NCBI RefSeq assembly: GCF_000003815.2
Contig: NC_049982.1
Span: 2,987,499-3,051,498, forward strand
DNA: 64,000 bases
From: Branchiostoma floridae
Taxonomy: Eukaryota > Chordata > Leptocardii > Amphioxiformes > Branchiostomatidae
Direction: 5' to 3'
Under the pieces are notes generated by a model. The model saw only the letters and a list, made by a program, of their open reading frames with translations. It was not told the origin of the DNA and did no database searches. The translations under genes and the position numbers were made by a program. Shown piece by piece: positions 14,101 through 26,100 of this stretch (positions are counted from its first letter, which is position 1; the number at the start of each line of letters is the position of its first letter).

Positions 14101-17100
14101 CAAGAAGTACGGACCCTACACAACTTGCAAGGGAGACGGAGAAGGAGGAGCCTGGGGAAATGAGGTCTATCTCATCTCAGGTATCGTGTCTTCTGTCTGG
14201 TGCTATATGGTGTTCGCATGAGGAATATCTCACAGTTCGATTCAAATTGAGGATGATATTATAAACCACATTTCCATGATTATATGAAAGCATAGGATAA
14301 GGGAGAAATTCTTTGTACACAACCAGTGGGTACTTACATAGCTTACGTTTCGATGTCTCTCAGACACCTTCGTCAGAGCTTCTAACTGGAGTTCTGCTTC
14401 TCACCGTTATATGTAGCCGATGTAGGTGGCGCTTTTGCGGTGAGAAAACAATCCCAAACGTGGCTTAGTTTGTATCCCCCTTCGTCCCGGTTCATCACTG
14501 GGGTTGACTTTCTTATCCAGATGACATCATTGAGCTGTTCATCGTCACGACCACGTACTTCTACTTCAGGGGTAACATCTACCAGCAGAAATTTGGGACA
14601 GCAATGGGGAGCCCGGTATCCCCGGTACTGGCAAACTTGTTTATGGAGTGGCTAGAACAAGAAGCCATTGCCACAGCACCCATCACATGCAAGCCCAAGT
14701 TATGGAAAAGGTATGTTGATGACGTGGCAGAGGTGGTGAGGAGAGGAGCCCAGCAAGAGCTCACAGACCACCTTAACAGCATCGACCCCACCGACAACAT
14801 ACAGTTTACGTATGAAGAGGAGAAGGAAGGCACACTACCTTTCCTCGACACCCTTCTAGTGCGTAAGGAGGATGGTACAGTGAAACTTTTGGTGTACAGG
14901 AAGAGCACGCACACGGACCAATACCTAAACTTCCAGTCCCACCACCCTCTGCACCAAAAGTTAGGAGTTATCCGTACCCTGTTGGACCGATGCAACACCG
15001 TCACCACTGAAGACCAGGACAAAGAACAGGAAACACAACATGTCAAGAGAGCCCTCACACGCTGTGGCTACCCTCAATGGGCCTTCAACAAAGTGGAACA
15101 ACAGAAGAAGAGACCTAAACAGAAAGAACTGAGCACTAAACAACAGGAAAAGTCGAAAGGTATGGTGACCATCCCTTACGTCAAAGGAGTCACGGAACCT
15201 TTGGAAAGGGTATTTCGGAAACACGGGATAGCCACTGCAGTCAAACCCAAAACAACACTGAGAAGTCTGTTAGTGCATCCTAAGGACAAACAGGAGGACT
15301 TAGCCAAAACAGACTGTGTGTACAGAATCCCGTGCCAGAGCTGTGATCAGGTGTACATTGGTGAAACAGGAAGGATTTTTGGGACGAGGTTAGAAGAACA
15401 CAAGAAAGAAGCCAACAACATAGATGCCACTAGATACACAAGATCACAGAAAAGACTTGCGCTCAAAGAAGAAAAGAAGTCGGCAGTTACAGACCATATC
15501 GCCAGGAACAATTGCGTAATTGACTGGGAGGGGGCGAAGGTCATAGACAGGGAAGACAATAGGCGGGCACGGTGGATTAAGGAGGCCATCTGGATAAGAA
15601 AGTCAACCCCAGTGATGAACCGGGACGAAGGGGGATACAAACTAAGCCACGTTTGGGATTGTTTTCTCACCGCAAAAGCGCCACCTACATCGGCTACATA
15701 TAGCGGTGAGAAGCAGAACTCCAGTTAGAAGCTCTGACGAAGGTGTCTGAGAGACATCGAAACGTAAGCTATGTAAGTACCCACTGGTTGTGTACAAAGA
15801 ATTTCTCCCTTATCCTATATTCTACCAACCTGATGAAACTATTTTCGGATATATGAAAGCATGTTTAACATTCCTAGCTATAAGATTGTAACTTTTTTTT
15901 TCAGGTCTGCTAGGAGGCTCCGGCTTTTCCTCTGGAGGATTTTCCAGTGGAGGCTTTTCCTCTGGAGGCTTTTCCAGTGGAGGCGTTGGAGGAGGACCAG
16001 GTAGGCTGATATCTAGCTTTACTGGAAGTCCCTTAAAAACAACAGCAACAAGAACAGAAAGGTGTATACGTAAATCAGGAGTAAAAAGGAGAAAACAGCA
16101 TGCATGAACCAGACTAAAAGTAACTTCGAAATTATCCATGGTACTTATTCAATTTAAAACATGCACAATGAAGTGAGCTGCGGCTATCTATACGCAATAT
16201 TTTTTCATGACATATTATCTGATATAGGGGCATTCATTGGTAACTGCTCAACTCTTGTAACTCTTTGATTCTGACTTCAGCCACCTGGCTGCGGCGGGAC
16301 CCGTCCTGGGTTGTCAGCTCTGCCGGCACACCATTGAAGAACGGAGGAGTGACGTACGATGCGGCCAAGGTCTTGGATGGGAGCACTGGGACCTACTGGA
16401 ACCCCCAGGAGACCTCACGAAACTACAACAACTGGTACATCGTGCTGGATCTCAAGGCGCCATACACTCTCTCACAAATCGCCATAAACAACTTCGGAGA
16501 CACCACGCACGACGTCAAAGCCTTCAAGCTGCAAAAGTCACAGAGCGGAGCGCAGAACAGCTGGGAGGACGTCACATCCGTCGGTACCGTCCAGGGAGGC
16601 ACGAACAGGCGGCAGGAGTTCGGCGGGTTCCAGGGAACAGCGCGGTACTGGAGGTTCGTCGTTACTCAGACCCACTCGGGTTGGCAGCCGTATCTGGTGG
16701 AAGTGGACTTCTACGGGAGCCGAGCAGGTAAGAGGAACATTCTTTGTTGATCTACACACAACTGCTACGCGATTGTTTGTTGTATACGTCTTCATGCTTT
16801 ATAAAGGAAAAGCAGCAAATAGCAAAAAAAGTTTATTTTACTTCCGCCTTTGATGAAATTTTGTGTTTTTTTATGACTCATTCTGACGTAGTAACAATAC
16901 AGTCATATGCAATCATTTTGTGCATGTAATGATGGGTCAATCTTGGTGAAACAGAAGTGTTGAACATTTCCTCACAGGTGGAGAGGTTGGAAAGGTACAA
17001 GGTCCGAAGTACATCAGCCTGGGTTGCTGGAAAGACACCGGCAATCGAGCCATCGCCACGCTAGAGGGCGCAGACGCACGGCTGGACGGGTCTTACACCG

Positions 17101-20100
17101 CCCGTGCTGACGCCATCGAGAAGTGCTATCAGGTTCGATGAAGTTTGTTTTCTTAAGCGGAACATAGAAATTACATACTGTTTGTTCTCGCGTCACTAAA
17201 AGTCACACGGTGACGACATGACCGTAGTGAGGGCAAAGGAATAAACCACACACGTGAATAGACATAATTGAAAATCAGAACTGGCTGCAAAAAGCTTACT
17301 GACTTAGAAACTGGGCTGGACGGTCCGGAGCTTCTCGCAGCGATGTATGACAGACTGTACTGGAAGTCAAACTTCACTCGCTGCACCTCATAGAGGATGA
17401 CAAATGGTGATGATGAACTGACTGAAAAATACCTTGGAATAGCGTGTTTGATAAAAGAAAATTCTGCTTGTTAAATAGTCGTTTATTGTAGTAGAAGTAG
17501 TACTGTATTTATAATGGTAATGCCATGTCGGCCTAGGCCGTTCTTCCCAGAGGACCAGTTGGTCGAAATTGATGTTCATATAATGAGAAAACCGTGTCCA
17601 TACAGGTGGCCAAGTCCCGCGGATACTCCGTGTTTGCTGTCCAAAATGGCGGCTGGTGTGCCGGCTCAGCTAATGCCCTCAGCACCTACCGGAAGTACGG
17701 GCGCTCGGCGGCATGTGGGAAAGATGGAGAAGGAGGAGGCTGGGCGAACGAAGTCTACCTGATTACAGGTAAGCTGGAACATCCTTTGGAATATAAGTAC
17801 CACAACATTCCATAACACAAATGTTTCTATTCTTAGTTAGACCTAGTACCAAGCCTTTTAAGATAACCTACACTTACACTCCATCCAGGTATCTAAAAAT
17901 CCACAGGGAGAAAAGCAATCCAAAGACAGTCAGAAAAAAAGACGGAATTCTTTCAGTGTAGTTCTTAAGCTTGCATTTTTTTAACTGCAACTACTTGATA
18001 CATGACAAACAAAATGTCATCCAAATACTTGTAGTATTTTTCTTGTTGACCTTTCTTGTGTTTGTTTCAGGAGCTCCCATAACTTTGCCTAAGGGTAAGT
18101 CGTTTCACATTTGCATATATTGTCTTATACACTCCATATAGGCATTTCCTTCGATTTTATTATTGAGCTTTATTTGTCTAACATTCTCATTCACATAACC
18201 AATGCTCTGGTCTTTTCTACACGACCGTGCACTTCGTATTATTGTTAATATCTGTACATGTTTCCACAGGCTACGTTCCCAAGCCGTACTTCAGCATTGG
18301 CTGTTGGAAGGACACCGGAAACCGCGCCATTCCTACTCTGGAGGGGAAAGACGCACGTTTGGACGGCAGCTATACCGCACGCGCCAACGCCATCGAAAAG
18401 TGCTACCAGGTGGCCAAGTCGCTCGGCTACCGAGCCTTTGCGGTTCAAAATGGCGGCTGGTGTGCCGGATCGGCTAACGCCCTCAGCACCTACAAGAAGT
18501 ACGGACCCTACACAACTTGCAAGGGAGACGGAGAAGGAGGAGCCTGGGGAAATGAGGTTTATCTCATCTCAGGTATCGTGTCTTCTGTCTGGTGCTGTAT
18601 GGTGTTCGCATGCATTTGTCGTGATGTGATACCTAATTCAACGTCGAGGAATATCTTACAGTTAGATTCGATAAAGATGACATTATTACCATTTCCATGA
18701 TAAGATGAAAGCATGATTAACCTTCCTAGGAATATCTTACAGTTTGATTCAATTTAAATTTAGATAAAGACGATATTACAAATCATTTTGATGATTATAT
18801 GAAAGCATGTTTAGTCTTCATAGCTATAAGATTGTAACTTCGTGTTTCAGGTCTGCTAGGAGGCTCCGGCTATTCCTCTGGAGGCTTTTCCAGTGGAGGC
18901 GTTGGAGGAGGACCAGGTAGGCCGATATCTAGCTTTGCTTGAAGTCCCCTTTCGTGTTAGTCTTTACATCTTCCGTGTACTCTTTCCTCAACAAAGCTAC
19001 AGAGCAGATGTTGTATTGACTTTTTTCTGTATCATTGAAGCTGTAGGCACCACTAACATCGCCCTGAACCGCCCTGCTGCCCAGTCCAGCGATGCCTATG
19101 GAGGTACTGCCGGGCGTGCTGTAGATGGGAACGACAATCCTCAATGGGCCGGGGGGTCCTGTACCCACACGGTAAATGGACCCAACCCGTGGTGGCGGGT
19201 GGACCTGGGCAGCAGCCAGGCTGTGGGGCGGGTGGTCGTTACCAACAGGAAGGACTGCTGCTCGGACAGGCTGGAAGGCTTCACGGTTTACGTGGGCGAC
19301 AGTCCCGAGGTGCTGTCCAACCCGACCTGCGGGGGGCCGCAGTCCGTGGCCGGCAAGGGCACCATCACCGTGAGCTGCGGTNNNNNNNNNNNNNNNNNNN
19401 NNNNNNNNNNNNNNNNNNNNNNNNNNNNNNNNNNNNNNNNNNNNNNNNNNNNNNNNNNNNNNNNNNNNNNNNNNNNNNNNNNNNNNNNNNNNNNNNNNNN
19501 NNNNNNNNNNNNNNNNNNNNNNNNNNNNNNNNNNNNNNNNNNNNNNNNNNNNNNNNNNNNNNNNNNNNNNNNNNNNNNNNTATGAACGGTCCAAATCCGG
19601 ATCTTTATGGGATATATCCGGATACGCAGAATCCACATCTGGAGGTGGATTTATCCGGATTCGCTGGGGGGTTGACCCTGGTATGAACGCAATAGGATTC
19701 ACGTATCCGGATTCACTGTCGGATCTGACGTCAAACTTAACTCTTAAGTAGCGTTTGCCTGGTGTAGCATGGTAAGGATGAGGCAACGGGCTGCGTCGCA
19801 GGTGTTCGCACCTGGCAGGTACGAACTCCTGTTCTAAAGAACATTCTAGAACGGTCAGTTAAGAATAAAGATCATTTTCAAGTTTTCTAGTAAGGTGAAG
19901 ACGTGTACCTGTAGCCGTGCAAACACTCCTTCATTTTGGCTGCATTTCTTTACTTTTCTACTGTTCATTTCGGGCGTTGACATCATCTACCTGCGCGACG
20001 CAGCTCGTTTACCATGCTACACCAAAGCAAACGCTACTTAAGAGTTAAGTTTGACTTCACCAAGCAGCATCAGATGGTGTAATTAGGATATATCCGGATC

Positions 20101-23100
20101 TTATTTTGGACACGAATAATCATATCCGGATTCGTTGACCCTAGTATGAACGCAAATGGATATATCCTGATTTACACCGTATCCGGATATATCCCGATAC
20201 GCGAATCCTAGTATGAACGGGGCCTTAGTAAAGATTTCCTACTCTTCAGTAACGCAACACTCTTTGTTCAGTCAAGACGGCAAGTCCATCATTAAAAAAG
20301 TAATCAGAAACAGCCTATGTCTTATTTGCGTCTTGTTGGGGGTTCTAATATACTGTGGATTACAAGAGGGGGCTTTTCCGGAGGAGGCATTGGAGGAGGA
20401 TCAGGTAGAGTACAGACAGTCATATGTAATCCTTTTGTGTATGTAATGATGGATCAATCTTGGTGAAGCAGAAGTGTTGAACATTTCCTCACAGGTGGAG
20501 AGGTTGGAAAGGTCCAAGGTCCGAAGTACATCAGCCTGGGTTGTTGGAAAGACACCGGCAATCGCGCCATCGCCACGCTAGAGGGCGCAGACGCACGGCT
20601 GGACGGGTCTTACACCGCCCGTGCTGACGCCATCGAGAAGTGCTATCAGGTTCGGTGAAGTTTGTTTTCTTAAGCGGAACATAGAAATTACATACTGTTT
20701 GTTCTCGCAACACGAAAAGTCACACGGTGACGACGTGAACGTAGTGAGGGCAAAGGAATAAACCACACACGTGAATAGACATAATTGAAAATCAGAACTG
20801 GCTGCAAAAAGCTTACTGACTTAGAAACTGGACTGGGCGGTCCGGAGCTTCTCGCAGCGATGTATGACAGACTGTACTGGAAGTCAAACTTCACTCGCTG
20901 CACCTCATAGAGGATGACAACTGATTATGATGATAAACTGACTGAAAAATACCTTGGAATAGCGTGTTTGATAAAAGAAAATTCTGCTTGTTAAATAGTC
21001 GTTTATTGTAGTAGAAGTAGTACTGTATCTATAATGGTAATGCCCTGTCGGCCTAGGCCGTTCTTCCCAGAGGACCAGTTGGTCGAAATTGATGTTCATA
21101 TAATGAGAAAACCGTGTCCATACAGGTGGCCAAGTCCCGCGGATACTCCGTGTTTGCTGTCCAAAATGGCGGCTGGTGTGCCGGCTCAGCTAATGCCCTC
21201 AGCACCTACCGGAAGTACGGGCGCTCGGCGGCATGTGGGAAAGATGGAGAAGGAGGAGGCTGGGCGAACGAAGTCTACCTGATTACAGGTAAGATGGAAC
21301 ACCCTTTGGAATATAAGTACCACAACATTGCATAACACAAATGTTTCTATTCTTAGTTAGACCTAGTACCAAGCCTTTTAAGATAACCTGCACTTACACT
21401 CCATCCAGGTATCTAAAAATCCACAGGGAGAAAAACAATCCAAAGACAGTCAGAAAAAAAGACGGAATTCTTTCAGTGTAGTTCTTAAGCATGTATTTTT
21501 TTAACTGCAACTACTTGATACATGACAAACAAAATGTCATCGAAATACTTGTAGCATTTTTCTTGTTGACCTTTCTTGTGTTTGTTTCAGGAGCTCCCAT
21601 AACTTTGCCTGCGGGTAAGTCGTTTCACATGTGCATTTCTTGTCTTATATACGCCATATAGACATTTCCTTCAATTTTAGTATTGAGCTTTATTTGTCTT
21701 ACATTCTCATTCACATAACCAATGCTCTGGTCTTTTCTACACGACCGTGCACTTCGTATTATTGTTAATATCTGTACATGTTTCCACAGGATACGTTCCC
21801 AAGCCGTACTTCAGTATCGGCTGTTGGAAGGACACCGGAAACCGCGCCATTCCTACTCTGGAGGGGAAAGACGCACGTTTGGACGGCAGCTATACCGCAC
21901 GCGCCAACGCCATCGAAAAGTGCTACCAGGTGGCCAAGTCGCTCGGCTACCGAGCCTTCGCGGTCCAAAATGGCGGCTGGTGTGCCGGATCGGCTAACGC
22001 CCTCAGCACCTACAAGAAGTACGGACCCTACACAACTTGCAAGGGAGACGGAGAAGGAGGAGCCTGGGGAAATGAGGTTTATCTCATCTCAGGTATCGTG
22101 TCTTCTGTCTGGTGCTATATGGTGTTCGCATGAGGAATATCTCACAGTTCGATTCAAATTGAGGATGATATTTTAAACCCCATTTTCATGATTATATGAA
22201 AGCATGTTTAACCTTCCTAGCTATAAGATTGTAACTTCGTTTTTCAGGTCTGCTAAGGAGGCTCCGGCATTTCCTCTGGAGGATTCTCCACGTGGAGGCG
22301 TTGGAGGAGGACCAGGTAGGCCGATATCTAGCTTTGTTGGAAGTCCCTTAAAAACAACAGCAACAGCACAGAAAGGTGTATTCGTATATCAGNNNNNNNN
22401 NNNNNNNNNNNNNNNNNNNNNNNNNNNNNNNNNNNNNNNNNNNNNNNNNNNNNNNNNNNNNNNNNNNNNNNNNNNNNNNNNNNNNNNNNNNNNNNNNNNN
22501 NNNNNNNNNNNNNNNNNNNNNNNNNNNNNNNNNNNNNNNNNNNNNNNNNNNNNNNNNNNNNNNNNNNNNNNNNNNNNNNNNNNNNNNNNNNNNNNNNNNN
22601 NNNNNNNNNNNNNNNNNNNNNNNNNNNNNNNNNNNCATTCGGATGGCGCAGCCGAACACCAGCCGACCGGGCCGAACGCCAGACGACTTAGCTCCCGAGT
22701 CACTCCTAACCATAGTCGGGAGAGAGTCGGGAGCTAAATTCGGCTTTGTGTAACCTAGGCTTCACCTATTTCATTGAATATTTCCCGCAGTACACGCAAC
22801 TTTCTTTGTTTAGTCGAGACGGCAGTTTAACTATGACAGAATTAAAACAAAAGCAGGGTATGTCTTATTTATGTCTTGTTTTGGGTAAGATTTGATATAC
22901 TGTGTATTACAGGAGGAGGCTTTTCAGGAGGAGGCATTGGAGGAGGATCAGGTAGGGAAACATCTCACTTACCCTGTAACGGGTTCGATAACAAGCGCCA
23001 GTCAGGAACAAACTAACAGTCAGAACATTAATCTACGGTATCAACAGTTCAGAAGAAACTGTACAATTGTACTAAATCGTGATGTTTTATCAATAGGACG

Positions 23101-26100
23101 CTTCAATCGAGAAAAATTAAAAAGCATTATGTATAGCTTATTGATATAAATTCAGACGGTATCTTATAGATAAAAAGATTCAAGTTCAATGTTCTTATAC
23201 AAGTTCAAACGTTTGAACCTATGTATTTTCTTAGGAGGACAACAGTGGAGCAAGGAAGGTAAGCATCTCTTATATTACGTCTCATTTTTCTTTCTATAGG
23301 CGTGTCTTAGATGTAGGTATCCGTCTTTACTGTAACTCTTACGAATTCAAACTTCAATCTAACAGCCGCAGTTCAAAGTAACGAGATGAACTTTGCAGTT
23401 AAACCCCACAGTTTGTTGCTTTAGTTATTGGGTGTGGTGACTACTCCCTCTTCGCATCCAGGGCTGAATTACAGGAGCTTAAAATAGTCGGAGCTAAAGC
23501 ACAAGGGTCTGGAGCTATTGGAGGTGCCCTGAGTTTCGTCTCTATCGAACCCTGTCGGTACCCCATATTTAACACCCCCCCCCCCCCCCCTCCTGTGCCT
23601 AGGTACCACGTGGGCACCTGTGGGAGGTGCCCTGAGGTTCGTCTCCATCGGACCGTCCGGAGTTTGGGGCGTCACGGCAGCAGGGCAGATCAAGTACCGA
23701 ACCGGGAGCTCCGGGAACGCGGTCGGGACGGGGTCGGGCTGGGAAGCTGTGGAGGGAGCCCTGATGCAGATCAGCGTGGGAGATGGAATCGTCTGGGGGG
23801 TCAACTCAGGTCACAACATCTGGATCAGGACAGGTAGGACAAAGCTAAACGTACCCGTCCGGTATTTCATCAACGTGTTTAAATACATCTAACATACAGG
23901 TAATTGCATTTCATTAGAAATATTTAGTTCATTATCCTTGTGGCAAGTTACTCTACTCTACTCTTCTGTTGATATAGTGTTTTTGTCGGGCTTTACATTT
24001 TCTTCCGTTTTCGTCATGTCCACCGACCAACCGCTGAACAACACGTCAAAAACACAACCGGAGCCAAACCTTACTCCGAGGGTATTGAAGGGTTACTGTT
24101 CTGGCTACTTAAACTAAATGCAATTCTCTTTTCTTGCCAGGAATCAGCTCCTCCAACCCGAAGGGGACGGGCTGGCAGCAGGTTGAGGGCGGCCTGAAGG
24201 TGGTCAGCTGTGGCGCCAGGAGTAACCAAGTTTGGGGAGTCAACAGACTCAACCAGGTTTGGAGACGGGAAGGGATCACGCCAGATAATCTTAAAGGTAC
24301 AGTGCAGATGAGTGAATTCGCTCTTCTTTGCTTGTAGTGTTAATGCATTCTCCAACGCAGAGTCATCCAACGGCGCCAAAAAACCGCCTCTTCTCTGTAC
24401 TCTGCTATCTCAATCGTCACCATCAGTTCCTGTGGGCGTCGCCACAAACCAGCTGTCAGCCAATCAGAGAATAGGCCTTTCATTTTCATAAAGAGATTTC
24501 GCATATATAAGAATAAGCTCATCAATATTTATAAACAGGAAATGATGGTGACGGTTCATATAGCAGAGTATAGACAAGAGGCGGTTTGCTGGGAGAATGT
24601 GCTAATGTGGAACATGACACTGAATCGGAGTTATCCATAGATCATAGATATCCATGTCTATGTGTTAGAAAATTGTGTGGGTCATAACACCACCAAAGGC
24701 AACAGCTGTCTGTGGCCCACGTGTTTTGTTCTGTTCGCAATCTTGATGCATCAAATCAAACTCGGGGTGTAAAATTTTATCTATGTTTCTATGTCTGGTG
24801 TCTTACGCTTCTTGACTGCTTTACAGTTACTGCTACTTGACATTTAGAGTGAAGAGTGCTGATGTTAATTGGTCAAATACGTTTTGTTTTTTGCCTGCAG
24901 GAACAATCTGGAAGCAAGTGGACGGTGCTCTGAAGTACGTGTCGGTGGGCCAGGCTGGAGTCTGGGGAGTCAAGCCCGACAACTCCGTGGTGTACCGCAT
25001 CGGGACGTACGGGAACCCCGGCTCGACAGGGCAGGGCTGGAGGCCGGTGGGCGGGCAGGCCGTGAAGCAGCTGGCGGTGGGCATGGGCGTCATCTGGGCC
25101 GTCAGTCCCGACAACAACATCTGGACAAGACAGGGTAAATGTTGGGCACTAAATAGCAGGGAAGAAATAATTGGGACGGTTTTTGTGACTTTTGTATGCT
25201 GACATGAGTGGGCGAGTCAATCGGTTCAGCGTTAGGTGTTAGAAGGTTCATGTAAAGTGGATCAACTGTTAGGATCTGTATTCCAAAGTCTGATTAACCA
25301 TACAGCCATAATGCAAAACATACAGCATGCATGTTNNNNNNNNNNNNNNNNNNNNNNNNNNNNNNNNNNNNNNNNNNNNNNNNNNNNNNNNNNNNNNNNN
25401 NNNNNNNNNNNNNNNNNNNNNNNNNNNNNNNNNNNNNNNNNNNNNNNNNNNNNNNNNNNNNNNNNNNNNNNNNNNNNNNNNNNNNNNNNNNNNNNNNNNN
25501 NNNNNNNNNNNNNNNNNNNNNNNNNNNNNNNNNNNNNNNNNNNNNNNNNNNNNNNNNNNNNNNNNNNNNNNNNNNNNNNNNNNNNNNNNNNNNNNNNNNN
25601 NNNNNNNNNNNNNNNNNNNNNNNNNNNNNNNNNNNNNNNNNNNNNNNNNNNNNNNNNNNNNNNNNNNNNNNNNNNNNNNNNNNNNNNNNNNNNNNNNNNN
25701 NNNNNNNNNNNNNNNNNNNNNNNNNNNNNNNNNNNNNNNNNNNNNNNNNNNNNNNNNNNNNNNNNNNNNNNNNNNNNNNNNNNNNNNNNNNNNNNNNNNN
25801 NNNNNNNNNNNNNNNNNNNNNNNNNNNNNNNNNNNNNNNNNNNNNNNNNNNNNNNNNNNNNNNNNNNNNNNNNNNNNNNNNNNNNNNNNNNNNNNNNNNN
25901 NNNNNNNNNNNNNNNNNNNNNNNNNNNNNNNNNNNNNNNNNNNNNNNNNNNNNNNNNNNNNNNNNNNNNNNNNNNNNNNNNNNNNNNNNNNNNNNNNNNN
26001 NNNNNNNNNNNNNNNNNNNNNNNNNNNNNNNNNNNNNNNNNNNNNNNNNNNNNNNNNNNNNNNNNNNNNNNNNNNNNNNNNNNNNNNNNNNNNNNNNNNN

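Larger units (their letters stand above)
14294..15849 (+). mobile_element. Penelope-like retroelement with inverted terminal copies
   Basis: The insert is flanked by a perfect 13-bp duplication, tatatgaaagcat, at 14281-14293 and 15850-15862. Related introns hold this 13-mer once. The left 230 bp (about 14294-14524) is an inverted copy of sequence near the right end (15587-15818). The right end runs about 30 bp further (attctaccaacctgatg...). Between them is a 5'-truncated reverse transcriptase with a GIY-YIG endonuclease. Each terminal copy holds a hammerhead ribozyme motif. All of these are known traits of Penelope-like elements. It lies in the intron between exons 18 and 19. Confidence 0.93.

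Noticed and set aside
14440-14655. Separate gene starting MRKQSQTWLSLYPPSS
   Set aside because: It is the antisense of the retroelement's own C-terminal region in the inverted left terminus; the same peptide appears on the minus strand at 15347-15670.
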